The notes beneath the pieces were generated by a model. It had not been told where the DNA came from. It saw nothing but the letters and a program-made list of their open reading frames with translations, and made no database searches. A stretch of 64,000 bases of DNA from the NCBI GenBank assembly GCA_000711775.1, contig ARYC01000355.1:1-64000 (forward strand), read 5' to 3'. The translations under genes were made by a program, and so were the position numbers. Source of the DNA: Oxytricha trifallax. Its lineage: Eukaryota > Ciliophora > Spirotrichea > Sporadotrichida > Oxytrichidae. Positions within the stretch are counted from its first letter, which is position 1, and the number at the start of each line of letters is the position of its first letter. Shown one piece after another: positions 57,901-64,000 of the stretch.

Positions 57901-59614
57901 GTGAAAAATGACTTAACCTTACTAAAAGTGTCTTAAAATTCATCCAATGCTTTTTTAACAAATAGTTCATGTTTTCTTTCAAGAAGCTTCTTTTCCTATT
58001 AACTAATACCCTCTGAATCTCTATCCTCCAATTGATTTTTCTGATAGTCAACTACAGTATCTTTGACAATTCTCTCCATGTTTTATAGAGAACTTAATAC
58101 TTAACTCATTATGATTGCAAGTAGCATAAAAGCGTTGTATATATTTTGATCACTCTAGTCTGAAATGAACTTGAAAACATCTTTCTTAAATTTTACTTCT
58201 TGCTAGTTGTTCACACATTATGATTGTATATAATCTAACAATAAAGAGTAGAGTCTTTTTGAGTTGTTTATATAGAAAAGTTTCAGGGCTCTTAAAAACT
58301 GATCCATATCATCAATCTTAATAAGGGAAATTACCAAGGTTTTAATCTTTGAAAACACATTCTAGTTACTATCATCAAAGTTGATAGTCCAATTTCTATG
58401 AATAAATTCAAGCTAGACTTTTGAGAGGACTTTATCAGCATCAAAGTAGAATTAAAGGTTTTGATTGAACTTATTTTTATAGTCATTTGTTACATTTGGT
58501 TTAATGAATTGTATTCTTGAATTTAAGTAAAGTTCAATTAAGTTTAGGCATTCATTTTCCAGTCTCTTTTTACATTTGAAGCTATATTCCTTTAGTCTTT
58601 CTTTGTATATTTTAGTTAATGAAAGTTGAGAAAGTTTGTTGTCTATCAAATCATTAGAATTTTGAATCAAATCTAAGACTACCTCAAAGTTGCTTCCACT
58701 CTCTATTAAATTTGAAATTACTGGTAGGGATTATTTTAGTACATTTAGGTACTTAAGCTTTTCATTTACTTTGGCAATGTTGCTTTTCTATCTTTATAAA
58801 TGATAAACTTAAAGCATTTTCTTCAAGTTTTATTCTTTTATTTTTTCATTGTGTCTCTTCATATTTAAAGCTTTTTGGCTTATAGTTTTCAAGTCATCCT
58901 TCATTCCATCAAAATTATTGAATGCATCTGTAAAGAAATCAAAATTAGATTGAATATTTCTAACTAAATTGCTCTCTATAATCTCTAAATACTTTGCAAG
59001 ACTCTCATTGTAATTCTAGGCAGAATCTTTGCTATTGATGTTAAAAAAGGTTTTCTAGAGTCTGAAGTTCTCATTGAAAAATTCTTCTGGTACTTGCATT
59101 AAAGAAGAGTCCAAAGTCACCTATGGACTTCTACCTTCACGCGTAGCCTAAGGAGTTCTATTTTTAGTGGATTACGGTCTTTAAATTTCTTCTTAATTTT
59201 ATCTTTCATGATTCTCTTTGTAAGCATTATAAGCCTAGAATAATGGTAAAAACAATAAAATCTTACTGGTCTGATAGAGTTAAGATAATCTTAAAAATCC
59301 TTAATTGTAATCTTGGGAATCGACATTGAGTCAGGTATCTAACTTTCTTTCAATTACTTAAAGTCATTGTTATTCACCTTTTTTATAAATGAGGAGACTT
59401 ATTTGTAAATTGTATCACTCTTAGGATTGTTGATAATCGATGTCAAACTTTAAATCTTCATCAAGTTTATTGCGTCATTTTCATCAAGCTCTGTGTCTCT
59501 GAAAGTATGAGAGTGACAGCTTTGACTCATTTCATCATATCCTGAATCATCAAGTATTTGATTTTGTTCATTAAAGACAGACCCTCTTCTATGATTTGCT
59601 GAAGTTGATTCCAT
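54946..59614 (-). CDS. VPS54: VPS54-like subunit of the GARP tethering complex
   Basis: ATG at 59614 (MESTSANHRRGSVFNEQNQ) to TGA at 54946. The GARP complex (VPS51-54) tethers endosome-derived vesicles at the trans-Golgi. After a disordered N-terminus and an intron near 59270-59240, the signature VPEEFFNENFRLQKTFF followed by ESLAKYLEIIESNLVRNIQS and LQRQKSNIAKVNEKLKYL matches the order of the VPS54 N-terminal coiled-coil region (VPEIF..F.L..P.TF; HYLD.VE..). A long helical middle follows. The C-terminal part (SYMLNIVKDIQQIHKIFTNL, IIFGEIFRFLIKTFDDYY) resembles the VPS54 C-terminal domain. One intron carries a 1.58-kb insertion (55431-57012). Other introns near 57240-57150 and 55195-55050. 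Confidence 0.75.
55431..57012. mobile_element. Insertion/IES inside a VPS54 intron, flanked by 18-nt direct repeats
   Basis: The 18-nt sequence aatactataaacatacta occurs at 55413-55430 and 56995-57012. Removing the stretch between them plus one copy leaves a 32-nt GT-AG intron (donor at 57030, acceptor at 55417) that joins ILTD to NIYEHCKD in frame. The repeat can be an IES pointer, a target-site duplication, or both. The left end carries aataataataat next to the repeat. Inside is a long, broken minus-strand coding region. Confidence 0.8.
55500..56988 (-). pseudogene. Intronless, broken coding region within the VPS54 intron insertion
   Basis: Read leftward with the ciliate code: FNRSHSFRKWNSKPTNRINH (about 56985), TEQDDGENLIAYFNNKKQEK, LNNHEANLLALAIDEPSMQD, an in-frame TGA at about 56677, MSFNEEVEAKIVRRKLKEQR (56674), a Gln/Asn-rich stretch, a frame change near 56320, SPYLLKVSENFSVDIRNKGK (about 55960) and a Lys/Glu-rich end (SRREKESEEKEQAQSTE, about 55590). 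In all some 480 codons with no intron. No transposase or reverse-transcriptase motif was recognised; the basic, low-complexity make-up suggests an RNA- or protein-interaction factor or an ORF1-like protein. Possibly a retrocopy of a host gene. Confidence 0.5.
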
Positions 59615-59752
59615 TTTTACCAATCAGACTAATTTGTAATTTTAATTTAATTTAATATTTAGATTTTAATAGCAATACATCTTTTTTTCATTTGAAATAT
59701 TCTGATAGAAATGACAAGCAGAATTTAATTTAAAATTTATATTTAAATTTTA

Positions 59753-62317
59753 ATGGCAACTCAATTTACTACTTCAAACATAATTGAGATCTTAGAACCT
59801 GAAAGCATGCTCTATGCGACTCTCTACCAAAGAGCTAGAGATTTGCAAAAGTATCAATGTAATTAAAAAATCTTTTTAATTTTTCTACAAGCAACCTCTT
59901 AACATCTAACTTATAGTTTTTGGGCCACCTGATCTGTGCTATTTGGTTAAGCAGTAAAAAGGTGGAATCCTATCTTCTCCTACAGTTGCTGGTTTTTTCC
60001 ATTATGTTTATGGTGTAGATGCTTCTTCGAGTGCTTCAGTAGCAGCCTATATCAAGAGTATCATTCAATCAACAGAGTCAAGTCCGTAAGTTAATTCTTG
60101 AGAATTTCACAGTTCTAAAATATTACAGTAAGGTCAAAGTAACAAAAGCTACTTTTTGCATGTTCGATATCGTCAGACGAAGAGATGTACGTGTTGAAAT
60201 CAGTATTCCAGGAGGTACTCATGTATTTGGCATTGATGAAAATTAGCAGAAAATGGGTATTACAGGAGGCGAATGGAATATAGTCTTTATGAGCAGCTTA
60301 TTGAGATCATTTGAACCAAAGATTGTGCCAAGTTTCAGAATAATTCAGGAGTTGCATAATGAAGATTTATACAATGATTTCTTCCTTGTTGCAAATATCA
60401 TTTTCAGACAATGTAAGATCTTTACTCAATTAAGTGATTTATAGATAATGTTAAATTTGGAGAACTGTAAGATAAAGCAAAATAAGGTAGCAACTTAATG
60501 ATATAAAAGATCACTGAGTTCTTAATTAAGAAAAAGAGAATTCAAGAGTGCATAAACTTCTTAATGCCCTGTAATTATTCTAAATCATTAATATATTTTA
60601 ACAGTGCAAGAAGAAGATCCACTCATCACTACACACTTAAGTGATTTATTCTTGAGCATAGAAAAAAATAAGGAAGCAATTTTACTCTTGGCTGATAAAA
60701 TCAAGGAATACCCTTATTTAGTTCCACTATTACTAAAGCAAGCTCAATCTTTCATAAAGAGTGAATTTTTCGAGTACGCTTTAAAGCTTTCTAAAATCTG
60801 TGTTGATTTGTGCCCTGAAAGTTTTGAGGCTTGGTTCTAATTAGCTGAAGTTTACTTTCACATGAAGAAAATAAAAATGGTAAAATTTACGCTTTATTCA
60901 TTTTTATTTAGAGTCTTATCGCACTTGACATAGCCCCGTATTACGATGATATTGAATATGTATAAAACCCAGGGCTTGTCTAAGATTACGATTTAACAAA
61001 GCCAAAGTTAAAAAAGACTTCTGATATGCATCCATACTTGATGATACCTCCAACAAAAGTAGACTTTAGAAGACCTGTAAGCAAATAATTAACAACTAAT
61101 TTTTTATATATTAGAATGAAGATTCCACTTAACTTATGAACTTTATTTTGAAAGGAGAGGATCCTCAAGTTTTCTTAGGAGATCTGCCAAGAGAGGATCA
61201 TGATATGTTGAAGAAGCTAATGAGAGTAAATTCGATTGAAATGACATCTTGTGAGAAAAGATGCTATGACTTATTAGTTAAAGTCGAGAAAGAAATCTCT
61301 TGGGATACTTTACTTAAAATTAAATCTGCAACATTTTTGGATGAGTCAGAAAATCCAATCTATGATAATCCATTTTACTATGCACAATTCTCAGGAACTC
61401 AAAATAATAAGAAAAAGAGTGGTACAAGCAGAAATAAGGATAAAGCTATGATGGATGAGTCTATTTTAGAAATCAGGGATTAAGCCGAAAAATTCGCTGG
61501 CAAAAGAAGATAAGGTGATAAAATTTAACACTCAAAGATTGATACTATAGCTGAAGAGGAAAAATCTGATCAAGATGAAAAAGAAGACTCTCCAACTCCA
61601 GCAAAAAACAGGAATTTACTATAGCCAGCCCCTGAAAACAGTTCTAAGAAATAAAGAAGAAAGTCCAATTTAGATCTTGCTACAGTTGAAGATGCTCAAA
61701 TCACATTTATCACTAATAGAAGTGAAGAGAAAGACTAGAACCAAGATGAATAGTAGGATGAGGAAAGTGATACAGATCTTGTCAATGAACAGGCTTAAGA
61801 GTAAGAATATAGAAAAAAGAGATTATGCTTGAAACTAGATAAACTGATATCTTAACTGTTCGAAGACCTTAACTTACTCTGTGAATGGGAAAACGATGAA
61901 AAGAAAAGAGGCACTAACGACAAACAGTAAGCTGGTATACTCTGGATTCATAGAGGAATATTAGCTGAAAGGCTTAACAGAAAACGTTTAGCTGAGAGAG
62001 CATATCGTAATGGCATTGAAAAAGGTTTTTCTTTATATGCATGGTCACGTCTCCTCAAGATTTATGCTGATACCTACAATCCAAAAGCCTGTCTGGTTTG
62101 CATGGCTGAAATATTGGATTAAGCAGAAGAGGATGGCATCGAAAGCTACAATAAGTTTCCTGCGTGGCTCGAGGAAACTCTTCATGATCTCATTGCAAGT
62201 AATGGCATTAAAACTATAATTAGATTGGTCAAAGAAATGGAACTAGAAGACTGTAAAGCTCTTACTGATGCCATAGAAAACGCTTATGATCTTAAGATTG
62301 AAGGTTATGATTAATGA
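59753..62317 (+). CDS. ChAPs (Chs5-Arf1-binding)-like trafficking protein
   Basis: ATG at 59753 (MATQFTTSNIIEILEPESML), TGA at 62315-62317. In fungi, ChAPs family members (Bch1, Bud7, Chs6) form the exomer with Chs5 and carry cargo from the trans-Golgi to the cell surface. Features in order: FGPPDLCYLVKQ, HYVYGVDASSSASVAAYIKS (family hallmark), VRRRDVRVEISIPGG, TPR-like helices (PLLLKQAQSFIKSEFFEYAL, LCPESFEAWF), an acidic insert around 61550-61800, and a conserved C-terminal module (YAWSRLLKIYADTYNPKACL, FPAWLEETLHDLIASNG). Several short introns: 59864-59928, 60087-60127, 60412-60480, 60878-60911 and 61078-61113. Family assignment rests on motif recall. Confidence 0.72.
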
Positions 62318-62396
62318 TTCTTTTCTTTTATATTTAATATAACACTATTGTAATTTCAAATATTGAATTAGACTTAATATTTATTATGAATATTAA

Positions 62397-62866
62397 TTTT
62401 TAGTTTCTCTGATAGATTGAGAATAACAGATGAAAATGGTGATTTAGATGAGTAAAAATGCTTAAGTTACTTATCGATACCCCAACAAGCCCTTCTTACT
62501 TTAAATTAAAACACTCCCTCTACAAAAGTTTTGCTTTCTTTAAAACCCTCCCCAACATTTTACACTGAACTCATAGAAAACTATAGCATTAAAGCATTAG
62601 ATTTTAATACTAATAAAATCCTGGTAGATTTCAAACTTACTTAAATAGAATAGATCACTATGAAAAATATACTCTAGAAGTAATATCAACTTGTATTTGA
62701 TGGAGGTAAGAGTAGAATATTAATAGAAATGCTAGATAAAAGTGATAATTGCTATCAAGCATTATTATTTATTTGGCAGAGATTGATTAATAGCTAGAGT
62801 AGCAATAATAACATCAATAATGGAAGCAATAATAATATTTTGGTAAATAATGTGAATAGATTTTGA
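62397..62866 (+). CDS. Unrecognised gene segment, plus strand
   Basis: After an acceptor-like tttttag at 62396, an open frame of 156 codons (RLRITDENGDLDEQK, LSLKPSPTFYTELIENYSIK, NKILVDFKLTQIEQITMKN, LIEMLDKSDNCYQALLFIWQ) runs to TGA at 62864-62866, ending in an Asn-rich tract. No ATG was found at the beginning, so an upstream exon or MDS is missing. Composition and charge pattern are coding-like. A further short coding-like stretch at about 62935-63060 (MLEHLSEVRFVFITFLKETQ) may belong to it. Confidence 0.5.
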
Positions 62867-63181
62867 TTTCATTCATGAATACGATTATTTCAATTAATCT
62901 CAGTCAAATGTAGTATATTTTTCTTTTTTTAAGGATGCTCGAACATCTCTCTGAAGTCAGATTTGTATTTATAACATTTTTGAAAGAGACCTAATTAAAG
63001 AATTACTTATAGACATTTTACTTACTTATCTTTTCCGGCTTAAATTCTCCAGTAGTTATATTCATTTATCTACTCTTACTCATTTTTAAAACTTTTTATA
63101 TTTATTTATAAATCCCATTGAATTCTAGCTTAATCATACTTTGTAGTATTAATTCTACGAAATTATAGTATTTATTTTATA
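62867..63181. other. Spacer with possible small MDS
   Basis: AT-rich apart from the short coding-like stretch at about 62935-63060. Nothing else recognised before the gene starting at 63182. Confidence 0.35.
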
Positions 63182-64000
63182 ATGTCAAATTAAATAACTT
63201 TAAAGAATGAGAGAATACTCTCAGCTAATGATTACACTCAAAATTCCTTGCTAAAACTTCCTGATAATTTGACTCATTAAACCCACTCCCCTGTAAAGTA
63301 GGAAATTCAAGGACATTCGAATTTGAAAAATTAAAGTAACATAGTAAAAGGCGGATTTTCACTTGATCAATCAGAATCGTTTATATATAATCATACAAGC
63401 AATGAAGATAGCGACAACGATAGTGTTAATGTGAGAAATAACGGAATAGCACATCACTATTCACCAAATAAAATTAAGTATTCTGCTTAAGAAGAAGCAA
63501 TACTAAATTCTAGTTATATGAAGATGATACCACCTCCCTTGCCTATTTTACCCAAATATCTCTGTCCTGATTATGAACCGCCCAAATGTCCAATGAGAAA
63601 CATCAATTTCATGTAAATTAACTTCCATTATGAATTATTGTATTTGTAGATAGCTGAAGAAGTTCCTCATTTTTGAAAACTAAATATCAGAGAAGATGAA
63701 TGAGGGATATGACCAAATTAGCACTAACCCCAAAAAAATAAAGTCAGATCTTTAAGGCAACTCTCAAGAGCCTCAAGACTTCATCTCAAATCCCTCAAAC
63801 CCTTAGTCTTATGAAAATGAAATACCACAATTTATAAATAACATAGTATTTTGCAGAGATCCTTCCATTCTCAATGATAGAGTAGCCTGTTTAAATCTGA
63901 AAAATCTGATGTAGCATGAAAACATCTTAGATATAAAATAGCTTATTAAAGAACAAGCCAGTATTGTAGAAGTTGGTAGCGGAGGTATGATGGAAGATTC
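63182..64000 (+). CDS. Unrecognised protein gene, 5' part (cut by window edge)
   Basis: ATG at 63182 (MSNQITLKNERILSANDYTQ). A Ser/Asn-rich disordered N-terminus (SESFIYNHTSNEDSDNDSVN) is followed by a Pro/Cys segment (MIPPPLPILPKYLCPDYEPP, KCPMRNINF). A short intron (about 63615-63651, GTAAAT..TTGTAG) joins NF to IQLKKFLIFENQISEKMNEG. The last part (RDPSILNDRVACLNLKNLMQ, IKQLIKEQASIVEVGSGGMM) may begin a folded domain that continues beyond the window. No family claimed. Confidence 0.65.

Noticed and set aside
1..64000. CRISPR arrays, tRNA or rRNA genes
   Set aside because: No regularly spaced repeats, no convincing cloverleaf with A and B boxes, and no rRNA blocks were recognised. The B-box-like block in the dispersed repeat lacks an A box.

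Overview
This window looks like germline (micronuclear) DNA of a stichotrich ciliate of the Oxytricha/Stylonychia type. Three lines of evidence support this. (1) Open frames become long and family-like only when TAA and TAG are read as glutamine and TGA is the only stop. (2) Genes are cut into segments (MDSs) separated by AT-rich inserts (IESs); short direct repeats (pointers, 3 to 19 nt) join the segments, and some segments are permuted or inverted. (3) TBE-type transposons with C4A4/G4T4-like inverted ends are present. Assignment to Oxytricha rests on the TBE elements and is an inference.

Layout. 1-26300 is an accessory, transposon-rich region. It holds the end of one TBE (1-1811), a TBE with an internal deletion (6173-9624), a full-length TBE (19882-23958) nested in an older decayed TBE (17013-24010), two copies of a fold-back element with TA target duplications (a third copy lies at 43877), and a roughly 600-bp dispersed repeat. 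Woven through it are two paralogous copies (A, about 2041-10702; B, about 14918-26273) of a scrambled C2H2 zinc-finger gene. Fingers alternate between a plus-strand and a minus-strand cluster, and shared pointers join the clusters.

26350-64000 is gene-rich, with about one gene per 1-4 kb on both strands. In order: MFS transporter (one IES with a 13-nt pointer); GPI8/PIG-K transamidase scrambled in an odd-even pattern; small secreted Cys protein; coiled-coil protein; terminal-inverted-repeat element; CK1-like kinase; START-domain protein; small SPEC3/Stum-like membrane protein; multi-span membrane protein; small membrane protein; UNC93-like transporter (fold-back element in an IES); P-type ATPase that lacks its catalytic aspartate; Rab GTPase; UPF2; VPS54 (with an intron hosting a 1.6-kb insertion that carries its own broken coding region); ChAPs-family trafficking protein; two unrecognised genes at the right edge.

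Functionally, the right half mixes secretory-pathway genes (GPI8, Rab, VPS54/GARP, ChAPs) with an mRNA-surveillance gene (UPF2). In these ciliates such neighbours normally end up on separate gene-sized somatic chromosomes, so adjacency here is germline linkage and not an operon. No tRNA, rRNA or CRISPR array was recognised. Introns are short (20 to about 40 nt where frames force a position). Coordinates of MDS edges are approximate unless a pointer is given.
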